This document shows, piece after piece, positions 17,933 through 27,292 of a DNA stretch of 64,000 bases. How positions within the stretch are numbered: the stretch's first letter is position 1; every line of letters starts with the position of its first letter. The notes below the pieces were generated by a model. That model did no database searches, was not told where the DNA came from, and worked only from the letters and a program-made list of their open reading frames with translations. Location of the stretch: assembly GCF_018687955.1 (NCBI RefSeq), contig NZ_CP061309.1:124001-188000 (forward strand), given 5' to 3'. A program made the position numbers and the translations under genes. The DNA comes from Polynucleobacter ibericus. Lineage in GTDB: Bacteria > Pseudomonadota > Gammaproteobacteria > Burkholderiales > Burkholderiaceae.

Positions 17933-19421
17933 CAAGTCCTCCTTGTACTAAATCTGCTGCAGTTAATACTGCGCGTGCCTTGACTTCTGTTTCTTTCCAT
18001 TCAGCAGTTGGGTCAGAGTCAGCTACAACACCAGCGCCAGCTTGAGAGTGGAGCATGCCATCCCGAATCACACCAGTGCGGATCGCAATCGCGACATCCA
18101 TATCACCTGAGAATGAAAGGTAGCCCACTGCACCACCATAAACACCGCGCTTCACAATTTCCATTTCATCAATGATTTCCATTGCCCGAATTTTGGGGGC
18201 GCCTGACAGGGTGCCTGCTGGAAAAGTAGCTCGCAACACATCCATATTGCTCATATTGTCTAAAAGATCCCCCTCTACCGAGCTCACAATATGCTGAACA
18301 TGGGAGTACTTCTCGATAGACATAGAGTCAGTTACTTTGACTGAGCCAGTTTTAGCAATACGACCTACATCATTGCGGGCTAAATCAATCAACATCACGT
18401 GCTCGGCGATTTCCTTAGGGTCTGCCAAAAGCTCTTTTGCCAAGCGCTCATCTTCCTCTGGGTTGGCGCCACGCGGACGGGTACCGGCGAGCGGTCGTAT
18501 TGTGACAATCTTCTCGGCAGCCCGTTTTTCTTGGCGCACTAAGATCTCCGGAGATGAGCCCACGATTTGCATATCGCCAAAGTCGTAGAAATACATATAA
18601 GGCGATGGATTGAGTGAGCGTAACGCTCTGTAGAGTGCTAAGGGAGAATCTGTAAATGGTTTGCTAATACGCTGACCAATCACAACCTGCATGCAATCGC
18701 CAGCCAAAATATATTCTTTGGTCTTGAGAACTGCGCTCTCAAAATCAGCTGCTTTGAACTTACGAATGAGATCGGTTTTGGTGCTTGGTAAGGATGCTGG
18801 CATGTTAGCTGGTTTACCAAGACAAGTCAGCAATTCTTTCAAACGATCTTGTGCTTTTTCAAAGCTATTAGCAATACTAGGGTCCGCGTAAACAATAAAA
18901 TAAATTTTTCCAGCGACGTTATCAATGACCGCTAACTCTTCAGTCAACATGAGTTGAATATCAGGTACACCTAATTCATCGGGCAATTGATGTTTGGCCA
19001 AACGAGACTCGATATAACGAACGGTGTCGTAGCCAAAGTAACCAGCAAGACCGCCACAAAAGCGGGGCATATCAGCTTGTAAAGCCACTCTAAAGCGCTT
19101 GAAATAAGCATCAACAAAGTCGAGTGGATTATCGGTGTTGGACTCAACAACTTTTCCATTTGTTACGACTTCGTTAATTGGTGCGCTAGGTGTGCCAACC
19201 GTTCTGACGATAGTCTTGGCGGGCAGACCAATAAAGGAGAAGCGGCCGAAACGCTCGCCACCTAAAACAGACTCTAATAGGTAAGTATTAGTCTTACCAA
19301 ATGCATGACTCAGTTTGACGTAAAGCGATAGAGGAGTTTCTAGATCTGCCAACACCTCTTTGATCAGGGGAATGCGATTGAAACCCTGTTTAGCTAGGGC
19401 ATTAAATTCTTCGAGCTGCAT
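17916..19421 (-). CDS. trpE: Anthranilate synthase component I
   Basis: It makes anthranilate from chorismate with ammonia from TrpG. The 501-residue protein shows the chorismate-binding domain signatures: [40 protein letters not shown], and [18 protein letters not shown]. The N-terminal region carries the [18 protein letters not shown] segment typical of the feedback-inhibition region. Its ATG shares a base with the rpe stop codon (TAATG). No leader peptide or attenuator is visible upstream, so control must come from elsewhere or from the rpe promoter. Confidence 0.97.
   Translation of the reverse strand: MQLEEFNALAKQGFNRIPLIKEVLADLETPLSLYVKLSHAFGKTNTYLLESVLGGERFGRFSFIGLPAKTIVRTVGTPSAPINEVVTNGKVVESNTDNPLDFVDAYFKRFRVALQADMPRFCGGLAGYFGYDTVRYIESRLAKHQLPDELGVPDIQLMLTEELAVIDNVAGKIYFIVYADPSIANSFEKAQDRLKELLTCLGKPANMPASLPSTKTDLIRKFKAADFESAVLKTKEYILAGDCMQVVIGQRISKPFTDSPLALYRALRSLNPSPYMYFYDFGDMQIVGSSPEILVRQEKRAAEKIVTIRPLAGTRPRGANPEEDERLAKELLADPKEIAEHVMLIDLARNDVGRIAKTGSVKVTDSMSIEKYSHVQHIVSSVEGDLLDNMSNMDVLRATFPAGTLSGAPKIRAMEIIDEMEIVKRGVYGGAVGYLSFSGDMDVAIAIRTGVIRDGMLHSQAGAGVVADSDPTAEWKETEVKARAVLTAADLVQGGLDAPND
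17938..17944 (-). promoter_or_regulatory. Ribosome-binding site deciding the trpG start
   Basis: AAGGAGG on the minus strand lies within the 3' end of trpE, five bases before the ATG at 17932. Confidence 0.8.
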
Positions 19422-20146
19422 TACGCTTTTCCTGACTTTCCTAATTCAGTGCGCATTGCATTAATTACTTGTGCGTAATTTTCTTGTGCATAAATCGCTG
19501 AACCCGCAACAAAGGTATCCGCACCAGCTCGTGCTACTTCTGCAATGTTGTCGACCTTAATTCCACCATCTACTTCAAGACGAATATGTCGACCAGTTTC
19601 AGCTTGATAGCGGTCGAGACGGGTACGAACTTGTGCGATCTTTTGTAAAGTACTTGGGATGAAGGATTGACCACCAAAACCCGGGTTCACTGACATGAGT
19701 AAAACAAGATCAAGTAATTCCAAGGTGTGATCAAGATGATCAAGCGGTGTAGCCGGATTGAATACGAGACCAGCTTGGCATCCTTGATCGCGAATTAAGT
19801 TCAATGTGCGGTTGACGTGGGGACTGGCTTCAGGATGAAAGCTAATTAAATTTGCGCCCGCTTTAGCAAAGTCGGGGACGATGCGATCTACAGGCTCGAT
19901 CATCAGGTGAACATCGATCATTGCAGGCTTGCCATCTTTGTTTGCGTAAGGACGAATAGCCTCACAAACCAAGGGGCCAATGGTGAGATTGGGTACGTAG
20001 TGGTTATCCATCACATCAAAGTGAATCCAGTCAGCACCTGCCACTAAAACGTCCTGTACTTCCTTGCCTAGGCAGGCGAAGTCGGCCGACAAAATGGAGG
20101 GGGCAATAACAAATTGACTGTTTGAGGATGATTTTTGGCTTTCCAT
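19421..20146 (-). CDS. rpe: Ribulose-phosphate 3-epimerase
   Basis: It interconverts ribulose-5-phosphate and xylulose-5-phosphate in the pentose phosphate pathway. The TIM-barrel motifs are [41 protein letters not shown] and EVDGGIK. At 241 residues it has a short Ser-rich N-terminal extension. It is the first gene of the trp operon. In several Burkholderiales rpe is followed by phosphoglycolate phosphatase (gph) before trpE; gph is absent from this spot. Confidence 0.96.
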   Translation of the reverse strand: MESQKSSSNSQFVIAPSILSADFACLGKEVQDVLVAGADWIHFDVMDNHYVPNLTIGPLVCEAIRPYANKDGKPAMIDVHLMIEPVDRIVPDFAKAGANLISFHPEASPHVNRTLNLIRDQGCQAGLVFNPATPLDHLDHTLELLDLVLLMSVNPGFGGQSFIPSTLQKIAQVRTRLDRYQAETGRHIRLEVDGGIKVDNIAEVARAGADTFVAGSAIYAQENYAQVINAMRTELGKSGKA

Positions 20147-20177
20147 CCCTAGATTCTAGCTTGCAGTTGGCTTAAGG

Positions 20178-20570
20178 ATGGAGCAGAATTCGAGCATGAA
20201 TCCCCATGAAATGAGCATTACGGTCAAAGCCCAGTACCTTCCTGAGCAATCTGACCCCGATAACCGTCAATTTGCCTTTGCTTACACGGTAACCATCCGA
20301 AACACCGGAACCGCCAGTATTCAGGTGATTGCCCGCCATTGGTACATTACGGACGGGGACAACGATGTCCAGGAGGTAAAGGGCTTGGGGGTTGTTGGGC
20401 AGCAGCCTCTATTGCGCACTGGCGAGCATTTTGAGTACACCAGCTGGGCCACATTACCCACCCCTGCAGGAACTATGCGTGGCGAGTATTTCTGCGTGAC
20501 TGAGGATGCCCAGTTTTTTCAGGCCCCTATCCCAGAATTTGCCCTAGTGATGCCGCGTACCCTGCATTAA
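20178..20570 (+). CDS. apaG: ApaG domain protein (Co2+/Mg2+ efflux protein ApaG)
   Basis: A 130-residue single-domain ApaG protein with an immunoglobulin-like fold. The conserved features are FAYTVTIRNTG, ARHWYITDGDN, VKGLGVVGQQPLLRTGEHFEYTSW and GTMRGEYFCV. In enterobacteria apaG sits with ksgA and apaH and influences Co2+ resistance and Mg2+ efflux; the biochemical role is unclear. The ATG at 20196 is an alternative start six codons later. Its stop codon lies within a perfect hairpin. Confidence 0.93.
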   Translation: MEQNSSMNPHEMSITVKAQYLPEQSDPDNRQFAFAYTVTIRNTGTASIQVIARHWYITDGDNDVQEVKGLGVVGQQPLLRTGEHFEYTSWATLPTPAGTMRGEYFCVTEDAQFFQAPIPEFALVMPRTLH

Positions 20571-20580
20571 TGCAGGGTTT
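20559..20580. terminator. Hairpin at the apaG stop codon
   Basis: ACCCTGCATT is followed immediately by its complement AATGCAGGGT, then TTT. The stem has no natural loop, so a few central pairs must open. The T run is short on the plus strand and absent on the minus strand, so this is at best a weak terminator. It also lies 10 bases beyond the stop of the minus-strand microprotein candidate. Confidence 0.4.
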
Positions 20581-20589
20581 AGAAAAATG

Positions 20590-20703
20590 CTATTTTTTGC
20601 CTTTGCCGGTCCAAAGGACAATAAACAATAAAAGTCCTAAGGCAACAGCACCTTCAAAGACAAACAGCAGCATTGGGTATTCATCGAGTAAATTGGCAAT
20701 CAT
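20590..20703 (-). CDS. Candidate 37-residue single-span membrane microprotein
   Basis: A short minus-strand frame encodes one convincing membrane helix (about residues 10-31: PMLLFVFEGAVALGLLLFIV), with acidic residues before it and GKGKK after it. This is the classic layout of a one-pass small membrane protein. It fills an otherwise empty 131-base gap between apaG and mltA. Its start codon overlaps the mltA start on the opposite strand within CATG (20701-20704). No strong ribosome-binding site is visible, and an in-frame ATG at 20751 could give a longer form. Function unknown. Confidence 0.45.
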   Translation of the reverse strand: MIANLLDEYPMLLFVFEGAVALGLLLFIVLWTGKGKK

Positions 20704-21832
20704 GATTTCTAAATTTAAATTAGTTCCAGCAAGTGTATTCGCTATCTTCATTGCTAGCTTGATTTCAGGGTGCTCTGCTCCGCCTACTCGTGGCACTGGA
20801 TATCGCTCTGGTAGTTCCGGCGCTTCACCATCAAGTTATAACTCTTCTATTGCCAGCTTTAGCGCGGTTTCTTGGCAGGCATTGCCTGGGTGGCAAGAAG
20901 ATGATTTAACTCAGGCTTGGCCTGCTTGGTTAAAGAGTTGTGATGCCTTGCGCAAGAAAAGTGGCGAAGTTAATTGGCGACAGGTATGTGCTCAAGCCGG
21001 GACTATTTCTGGTCGCGATACCCAATCTATCCGCAAATACTTTGAGGGTAATTTTCAAGCTTACGAAATTCACAATAGCACTGGGAGTGATACAGGTTTA
21101 ATTACTGGCTACTACGAGCCAGTAATGAATGGATCTCAAACCCGCACTAGCACTTATAACGTGCCGCTTTACGGCTTACCTAATGCGTGGCGTAAATCAA
21201 AACCTAACCCCGGCCCAAGTCGTGCTGAGCTTATGAGTTCAGGGATTTTGCAGGGATCTGAAATTGCTTGGGTGCAAGATCCGGTAGCAGCAGCGTTTAT
21301 GCAAATTCAGGGCTCCGGAAAAATTCGCCTTGAAGATGGACGCGTCTTGCGTCTCGGCTATGCAGGGACCAATGACCAACCTTTTAAATCATTTGCTCAG
21401 TGGTTGTTGGACCGTAAAGAAATCACTCGCAGCGAAGCAACAATGCAAGGTATTTCGCAATGGGCTAAGCGCAATCCTGGTCAAGTAAATGAAATGCTCA
21501 ATGCCAATCCACGTTTTGTATTCTTCAAAGAGTTGCCCGGTAATGTAGCGGCTGACTTGGGTCCTAACGGTGCTTTGGGCGTTCCATTAACCAGCGAGCG
21601 CAGTATTGCAGTAGATTTACAAGCTATGCCCCTGGGTGCACCAGTTTTTCTGGCAACGACTAAGCCACTCAGCAGCCAGCCTTTACAGAAGCTAGTCATG
21701 GCGCAAGATACAGGTAAGGCCATTGTGGGCGGTGTCAGAGCAGACTACTATTGGGGGTCGGGAGATTCTGCTGGAGAAATGGCGGGTCGCATGAAGCAAA
21801 ACGGTAGGATGTGGTTGTTGCTTCCACGTTAA
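20702..21832 (+). CDS. mltA: Membrane-bound lytic murein transglycosylase A
   Basis: An outer-membrane lipoprotein that cleaves peptidoglycan to 1,6-anhydromuropeptides. I chose the ATG at 20702 (376 residues) because it gives a lipoprotein signal peptide ending in the lipobox LISGC; the frame is open further upstream, but that part looks non-coding. The MltA domain includes TGYYEPVMNGSQ, YGLP, AFMQIQGSGKIRLEDG and GYAGTNDQPF. The C-terminal 3D domain has VMAQDTGKAIVGGVRADYYWG with its conserved aspartates. It is followed by an enoyl-CoA hydratase gene 26 bases later. Confidence 0.93.
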   Translation: MISKFKLVPASVFAIFIASLISGCSAPPTRGTGYRSGSSGASPSSYNSSIASFSAVSWQALPGWQEDDLTQAWPAWLKSCDALRKKSGEVNWRQVCAQAGTISGRDTQSIRKYFEGNFQAYEIHNSTGSDTGLITGYYEPVMNGSQTRTSTYNVPLYGLPNAWRKSKPNPGPSRAELMSSGILQGSEIAWVQDPVAAAFMQIQGSGKIRLEDGRVLRLGYAGTNDQPFKSFAQWLLDRKEITRSEATMQGISQWAKRNPGQVNEMLNANPRFVFFKELPGNVAADLGPNGALGVPLTSERSIAVDLQAMPLGAPVFLATTKPLSSQPLQKLVMAQDTGKAIVGGVRADYYWGSGDSAGEMAGRMKQNGRMWLLLPR

Positions 21833-21858
21833 TTCAATATCAACACTGAAAGAAATTT

Positions 21859-22635
21859 ATGAGCTACAAAACCATTTTGACTGAAGTTGAAGGCAAGGTT
21901 GCCACTATCACTTTGAATCGCCCCGAAGTGTTAAACGCATTGAATGATCAGCTGATGAGTGAACTTGGGGCTGCCTTATTGGCTTTTGATGCAGATGACA
22001 ATATCGGTTGCATGATCATCACTGGCAGTGAAAAAGCATTTGCTGCTGGAGCGGATATTGCTTCAATGGCTAATTACACATTGACAGATGTTTATCGCAG
22101 TGGCTTTATTTCGCGTAACTGGGAAGAGATTAAGAAAGTCCGTAAACCAGTAATTGCTGCAGTTTCTGGTTATGCCCTTGGTGGTGGATGTGAACTGGCG
22201 ATGATGTGCGACACCATCATGGCTGCTGATAACGCTAAGTTTGCTCAGCCTGAAGTGAAGCTGGGCATCATTCCTGGGGCTGGAGGCACGCAACGCTTGC
22301 CACGCGCGGTATCGAAAGCGAAAGCAATGGATCTGGCTTTGACGGGCCGCATGATGGATGCTACCGAAGCTGAACGTTCGGGTTTAGTCGCGCGTATCTT
22401 CCCGCAAGCAGATTTATTGAAAGAGGTAAAGGCAATTGCTACAGGAATTGCAGATATGCCTTTATTGACGGCGATGATGGTGAAAGAGAGTATCAATACT
22501 GCCTATGAGACTACCTTGTCTGAAGGTATTCATTTTGAACGCCGCCTCTTCCATGCTTGCTTTGGAATGAGCGATCAAAAAGAAGGCATGGCTGCATTTA
22601 TGGAAAAACGCCCAGCTAAATTTACTAACTCTTAA
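21859..22635 (+). CDS. Enoyl-CoA hydratase
   Basis: A 258-residue crotonase-family enzyme that hydrates 2-enoyl-CoA to 3-hydroxyacyl-CoA in beta-oxidation. Both catalytic glutamates are present: Glu112 in GGGCELAM and Glu132 in QPEVKLG. The oxyanion-hole segments AAGADI (62-67) and ALGGG are also there. Overall likeness is highest to short-chain mitochondrial-type ECHS/PaaF enzymes. No other beta-oxidation gene is near. It converges on the M20 hydrolase gene. Confidence 0.92.
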   Translation: MSYKTILTEVEGKVATITLNRPEVLNALNDQLMSELGAALLAFDADDNIGCMIITGSEKAFAAGADIASMANYTLTDVYRSGFISRNWEEIKKVRKPVIAAVSGYALGGGCELAMMCDTIMAADNAKFAQPEVKLGIIPGAGGTQRLPRAVSKAKAMDLALTGRMMDATEAERSGLVARIFPQADLLKEVKAIATGIADMPLLTAMMVKESINTAYETTLSEGIHFERRLFHACFGMSDQKEGMAAFMEKRPAKFTNS

Positions 22636-22655
22636 TTAAATTCATTCAAAAGAAT

Positions 22656-23852
22656 TTAGTTTTTTTCTAAGAAGCGTTGAGCTAGTTTGACCCAATAGCT
22701 CACGCCTACTGGAATCAAGGTGTCATTGAAGTCGTAGGAAGGATTGTGCAGGTGACATGGGCCCATTCCATGACCAACAGAGCGATGATCGCCATCGCCA
22801 TTGCCAAGGAATACATAGCAGCCGGGCTTTTCTAGCAACATAAAGGCAAAGTCTTCAGCGCCCATTGTAGGATCAACAGAGTTATTTACATTCTGTTCAC
22901 CAACTAATTCATTCATGATCTCTGTAGCAAATTTCACCTCAGCCTCATGATTAATGAGTGGTGGGTAATTTCTGGAAAACGTAATTTCAGCTTGGCAATC
23001 GAATGCGCCTGCAACATTGTGGGCGATTTCTCGTAAGCGTTGCTCAATCAAATCTAAGACGTCTAATGTAAATGTGCGTACCGTACCGCCAATAAAAGCA
23101 CTATCTGGAATAACGTTACTGGTTTCTCCCGCATGAAATTGTGTGATCGATAAAACTGCGGCATCCACAGGGCGCTTATTCCGTGTGATGATGCTTTGTA
23201 GAGCAAGGACTACTTGTGCACCAGCAAATACAGGATCTGCGCTGTTATGCGGTAGGGCGGCATGACCGCCTTTGCCGGTGATGGTAATTTCAAAAGTATT
23301 GCTAGAGGCCATCATTGGGCCAGAAGTAACGCCAAAATGACCTGCAGCAAAACCGGGCCAATTGTGCAAGCCAAATACAGCATCACATGGAAACTCTTTG
23401 AAGAGTCCATCCTTGATCATTTCATTAGCGCCAGCGCCCCCTTCTTCGGCAGGCTGGAAAATAAAAATCACCGTACCTCTAAAATCACGATGATTGGATA
23501 AGTATTGTGCAGCGCCCAGCAGCATTGCAGTATGACCATCATGTCCACATGCATGCATCTTTCCAGGATTTTTAGAGGCATGGGCAAAGTTGTTGTGTTC
23601 TTGTAATGGCAGTGCATCCATATCGGCACGTAAACCAATCATCTTGCCGGGACCTAAATCCCCATCTAAGCGACCAACAACACCTGTTTTTCCCATGCCG
23701 CGGTAAACGGTAATTCCCCAGCTTGATAGTGCTTCAGCTACCAGATCGGCCGTGCGATTTTCTTCGAAGCGTAATTCAGGGTGCGCATGAATATTGCGTC
23801 GAATTTCTTGAATTGCTTCAGCAGAGTCGATAATTTCTGGAGATAAATGCAT
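22656..23852 (-). CDS. M20-family metal-dependent amidohydrolase (hippurate hydrolase-like)
   Basis: A 398-residue M20D peptidase/amidohydrolase. Metal ligands are seen in ACGHDGHTAM (Cys102, His104, His107) and in QPAEEGGAGA (Glu136, Glu137), with a dimerisation domain from about 185 to 295 (ITGKGGHAALPH). The family removes acyl groups from amino acids (hippurate, N-acetyl-amino acids, IAA conjugates); the substrate here is unknown. It lies 57 bases downstream of bioD in the same direction, perhaps in the same transcript. Confidence 0.9.
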   Translation of the reverse strand: MHLSPEIIDSAEAIQEIRRNIHAHPELRFEENRTADLVAEALSSWGITVYRGMGKTGVVGRLDGDLGPGKMIGLRADMDALPLQEHNNFAHASKNPGKMHACGHDGHTAMLLGAAQYLSNHRDFRGTVIFIFQPAEEGGAGANEMIKDGLFKEFPCDAVFGLHNWPGFAAGHFGVTSGPMMASSNTFEITITGKGGHAALPHNSADPVFAGAQVVLALQSIITRNKRPVDAAVLSITQFHAGETSNVIPDSAFIGGTVRTFTLDVLDLIEQRLREIAHNVAGAFDCQAEITFSRNYPPLINHEAEVKFATEIMNELVGEQNVNNSVDPTMGAEDFAFMLLEKPGCYVFLGNGDGDHRSVGHGMGPCHLHNPSYDFNDTLIPVGVSYWVKLAQRFLEKN

Positions 23853-23909
23853 CCCTTCATCTTATCCGAAAGTCTTTAAATATGCCTTTTGGGGGGAGAT
23901 TACCGCAAA

Positions 23910-24629
23910 TTAATTCTTGGGTAATTGAATGTGCTGTGCAGCAAAAGTGAGCGCCTCTAATGAATAGGGGCTGTTATTAGCTTTTTGGAGTGCTTTTGGT
24001 AGTACTGGAACAAGACCCAAAAAAGGTGCAGCAATTCTGGTTTTAAGGGTTTGCACATTCTCCTGAAGAAGTGACATCTCTGTAGAGAGGGTGTTGGCTA
24101 CCCAACCTGCAATTGTTAAATTACGTGCCTTGATCGCTTCATAAGTTAGGAGAGCATGATTAATGCAGCCTAATTTCATGCCAACTACAAGAATGATGGG
24201 CAAATGAATTTCTTTTGCAAAAGCACCTAAATCTTCCACTTCATTTAGTGGGATGAGGAGGCCTCCGGCACCTTCCACGACAACACAATCTGCCTGATTC
24301 TGAATATGACGAAAGGCTTTTGCCATCACATCCATTTCAAGCTTCACACCTTGGTGCGCTGCAACTAAGTGTGGAGCGGCTGGCTGATCTAAAACATAAG
24401 GGCACAAACTCAACGCATTTGAGTCCAGATTTGAGGCGGTGCGTAGCGTTTCTACATCTTCATTGAGGGTCTTGCCTCTTGCATCTTGATAAGTGCCGGC
24501 AACCACAGGCTTAAAGCCGATTGCATTCATTCCCTGCTCGCGCAATTTCAGAATAAGCGCGCCACTGACTAAGGTTTTGCCAACCTCAGTATCAGTCCCA
24601 GTAACAAAGAAGCCATTGGACTTAATCAT
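23910..24629 (-). CDS. bioD: Dethiobiotin synthetase
   Basis: It closes the ureido ring of dethiobiotin from 7,8-diaminopelargonate, CO2 and ATP. The N-terminal P-loop GTDTEVGKT and the later VVEGAGGLLIPL are diagnostic. I chose the ATG at 24629 (MIKSNGFFVTG, 239 residues). It overlaps the end of bioF by 8 bases; an earlier in-frame start at 24659 adds a non-conserved leader. Confidence 0.94.
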   Translation of the reverse strand: MIKSNGFFVTGTDTEVGKTLVSGALILKLREQGMNAIGFKPVVAGTYQDARGKTLNEDVETLRTASNLDSNALSLCPYVLDQPAAPHLVAAHQGVKLEMDVMAKAFRHIQNQADCVVVEGAGGLLIPLNEVEDLGAFAKEIHLPIILVVGMKLGCINHALLTYEAIKARNLTIAGWVANTLSTEMSLLQENVQTLKTRIAAPFLGLVPVLPKALQKANNSPYSLEALTFAAQHIQLPKN

Positions 24630-25860
24630 GGTCTGCCTTTGCGATAACTTCATTCTCAATTGTTTTCAGGGTAGCAATTAGCTGACGCAAATCGGCTTCA
24701 CTATGATTGGCGGAAAACGTAATACGTAACCGTGCGCTCCCATTGGGCACTGTTGGTGGACGAATAGCCGGAATCCAATAGCCTGCTTCATCTAATAACT
24801 TTGCTGCGAGAAGAGCGCTAGCATTACTGCCCAAGATAACGGGTTGAATTGCAGTGCAAGAGGATGCCTTTTCCCATTGAGAGAATTGCATTTCTTCTTG
24901 CCAAATTCGAATGAGTTTATTGAGTTGGGCGCGGCGATTGCTTCCCTCATTCCCCTCGATGATGTCTAAGCTCTTTAAAAGGGTATGCGCTATTGCTGGT
25001 GGTGTTGCGGTACTGTAAATAAAAGGACGTCCCTTTTGAATCAGCCATTCAATAAAAGTTTCCTGTGCGCAAACAAAAGCCCCGCTGACGCCAGCAGCCT
25101 TACCAAGCGTGCCAATATAGATAATGCGATCAGAGCAGATATTTTCTTGCTCCAAAATGCCGTGACCATGTTTACCTAGAGCTCCAAATCCATGTGCATC
25201 ATCAACTAACAACAGTGCATCATATTGTTCGGCAAGTTTTAGTAATTCTTTAATGGGAGCGAGGTCACCATCCATACTAAAGACGCCATCAGTGACGATG
25301 ATCTTCAGGGGTCGTTGATCAGCTTTTAGTAATTCACCGAATAAATCTACTTGTGTGTGATCAAACAAGGTGACACTTGCTTGTGTCTGTGCGCTAGCTA
25401 AACGAATACCATCAATGAGCGAGGCATGATTTAGCTTTGCTGAGTAAATACTGGCAGACCCCTGTGGACCAAGTCTTGCTAGAGCTGTGATAGCTGTGAG
25501 GTTGGCCAAATAGCCGGTGCTAAAAAAGAGTGCACGAGCATCTGGGATATGTTGTTTCTGAAAATCTGCCAACTTGCTTTCAAGAATCTCATGGGCAATG
25601 CTGTGGCCACTGATGAGATGAGAGGCGCCGCTACCAATGCCATACCGTGCGGCACCTTCAGCAAGGGCTTGAACAAGATAGGAATGATTTGCCAGGCCTA
25701 GATAGTCGTTGCTACAGAAGGCCTTTAATTCACGCCCGTTAACCAGCGCTTTGGTGTCGCATGGAGATTCAGTCGCTCTGAGTTTTCGCTTGAGTAGTTG
25801 CAAATCCAAATCTGCAATTTGCTCTTGTGCTAATTGAAGGGCATTAAATGCGTTCGTCAT
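24622..25860 (-). CDS. bioF: 8-amino-7-oxononanoate synthase
   Basis: A PLP enzyme that condenses pimeloyl thioester with alanine. The 412-residue fold-type-I protein has FCSNDYLGLANH near the N-terminus, DDAHGFGALGKHGHG, and the PLP lysine in YIGTLGKAAGVSG. Its ATG overlaps the bioA stop (ATGA), indicating coupling. Confidence 0.95.
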   Translation of the reverse strand: MTNAFNALQLAQEQIADLDLQLLKRKLRATESPCDTKALVNGRELKAFCSNDYLGLANHSYLVQALAEGAARYGIGSGASHLISGHSIAHEILESKLADFQKQHIPDARALFFSTGYLANLTAITALARLGPQGSASIYSAKLNHASLIDGIRLASAQTQASVTLFDHTQVDLFGELLKADQRPLKIIVTDGVFSMDGDLAPIKELLKLAEQYDALLLVDDAHGFGALGKHGHGILEQENICSDRIIYIGTLGKAAGVSGAFVCAQETFIEWLIQKGRPFIYSTATPPAIAHTLLKSLDIIEGNEGSNRRAQLNKLIRIWQEEMQFSQWEKASSCTAIQPVILGSNASALLAAKLLDEAGYWIPAIRPPTVPNGSARLRITFSANHSEADLRQLIATLKTIENEVIAKADHD

Positions 25861-27203
25861 GCCAATGTCTTCTCGAGGGCAAGCTGTACTGCTCTACCTA
25901 ATTGCATCGTTTCTTCGGATGACAAGATATAGGGAGGCATTACATAAATCGTATTAACAATTGGTCTAATTAATATGCCTTTATCTAAGCTATTTGCGAA
26001 CATCTCTCGTGCAAATGTTTTAGGATTTTTTAAGCAATCACTTTTTACATCGAATGCCAAAATCATGCCTTGCTGACGCCAGTGCTCAATTCGAGTATCA
26101 GTTTTTGCCCATGCAAATGCATTTGCTAAATCCTGAGAGCGCTCAATATTTTTTTCCAATACGTTTTCGGATTCAAAAATCGCAAGACAAGCTAGAGCGG
26201 CAGCGCATGCTAGCGGATTGCCGGTGTATGAGTGGGAGTGTAAAAACCCTTGCGACGTTTGGTCACCATAAAACGCTTGGTAAATCTGATCAGTCGTTAG
26301 GCATAGAGATAGTGGCAAGTAACCGCCACTAATTCCCTTGGAGAGTGTTAAGAAGTCTGGCCAGACACCAGCATGTTCACAGGCGAAGAACTTACCGCTC
26401 CGCCCACAGCCTACGGCAATTTCATCTGCAATCAGATGCACTTCATAGCGATTGCATAGTTCTCTGACTAGGCGTAGATATTCGGGAGAGTGCATAGCCA
26501 TTTGTCCAGCACATTGCACTAATGGTTCCACAATAAAGGCAGCTATTTGTTGATGCTCTTTTGCAAATAACTCTTCCAGTTGTTTGGCTGCATGTTTTGC
26601 CACATCTTCTGCAGTCTCGCCAACTTTTGCTTTACGTGCATCGGGGGAGCTAACTGTGTAGACATCTTGCAGCAGCGACCCGTAAGCTTTTCTGAAAATG
26701 GCTACGTCAGTTACCGCTAATGCGCCTAGCGTTTCTCCGTGATAACCATTCTCTACACAAACAAATTTTTTCTTTTGTAGTTTCCCATTGAGCTGCCAAT
26801 AGTGATGACTCATCTTCAGAGCAATTTCTACAGCAGAGGCACCATCGGATGCATAGAAGACATGGCCTAATTGGTGATTAGTCAGCGCAGAAAGTTTTTC
26901 TGATAACTCGACCACGGGCGGATGAGTAAATCCTGCGAGCATCACGTGCTCAATTTTTTCTAGCTGCTCAGTTATTGCATGATTGATGCGTGGATTAGAG
27001 TGGCCAAATAAATTGGTCCACCAAGAACTAATGGCATCGAGCAGGGCATTTCCGTTTTCATCATAGAGCCAAGCACCTTTGCCTTTGGTAATGGCAACCA
27101 ACGGAAAGGACTCATGCTGTTTCATCTGAGTGCAGGGGTGCCAAACGGCGGCTAGGCTGCGATCAACGAGTGCGACTTGATTTAAATCAGAAATAACCTT
27201 CAT
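25857..27203 (-). CDS. bioA: Adenosylmethionine--8-amino-7-oxononanoate transaminase
   Basis: It makes 7,8-diaminopelargonic acid with SAM as amino donor. The 448-residue class-III aminotransferase has WHPCTQM at the N-terminus, SSWWTNLFGHSNPRIN, IADEIAVGCGRSGKFFACE, and the PLP lysine in TLSKGISGGYLPL. It heads the minus-strand bioA-bioF-bioD operon and is divergent from bioB. I recognise no BioR or BirA operator in the short bioA-bioB gap. Confidence 0.96.
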   Translation of the reverse strand: MKVISDLNQVALVDRSLAAVWHPCTQMKQHESFPLVAITKGKGAWLYDENGNALLDAISSWWTNLFGHSNPRINHAITEQLEKIEHVMLAGFTHPPVVELSEKLSALTNHQLGHVFYASDGASAVEIALKMSHHYWQLNGKLQKKKFVCVENGYHGETLGALAVTDVAIFRKAYGSLLQDVYTVSSPDARKAKVGETAEDVAKHAAKQLEELFAKEHQQIAAFIVEPLVQCAGQMAMHSPEYLRLVRELCNRYEVHLIADEIAVGCGRSGKFFACEHAGVWPDFLTLSKGISGGYLPLSLCLTTDQIYQAFYGDQTSQGFLHSHSYTGNPLACAAALACLAIFESENVLEKNIERSQDLANAFAWAKTDTRIEHWRQQGMILAFDVKSDCLKNPKTFAREMFANSLDKGILIRPIVNTIYVMPPYILSSEETMQLGRAVQLALEKTLA

Positions 27204-27292
27204 GTTTGATATTTGACCACTAGTTTTCCCAATTTCAGGCCTGTATCTGTTATGTTTATGCCTTGAATCTACCCATTTTCTGGAATTTACCC

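Noticed and set aside
20147-20177. Trp attenuator or leader peptide before rpe-trpE
   Set aside because: The gap to apaG is only 31 bases and holds no ORF with Trp codons or alternative hairpins.
22638-22665. Terminator after the enoyl-CoA hydratase gene
   Set aside because: AAATTC/GAATTT followed by T's is only a 6-bp all-weak stem; too unstable to call.
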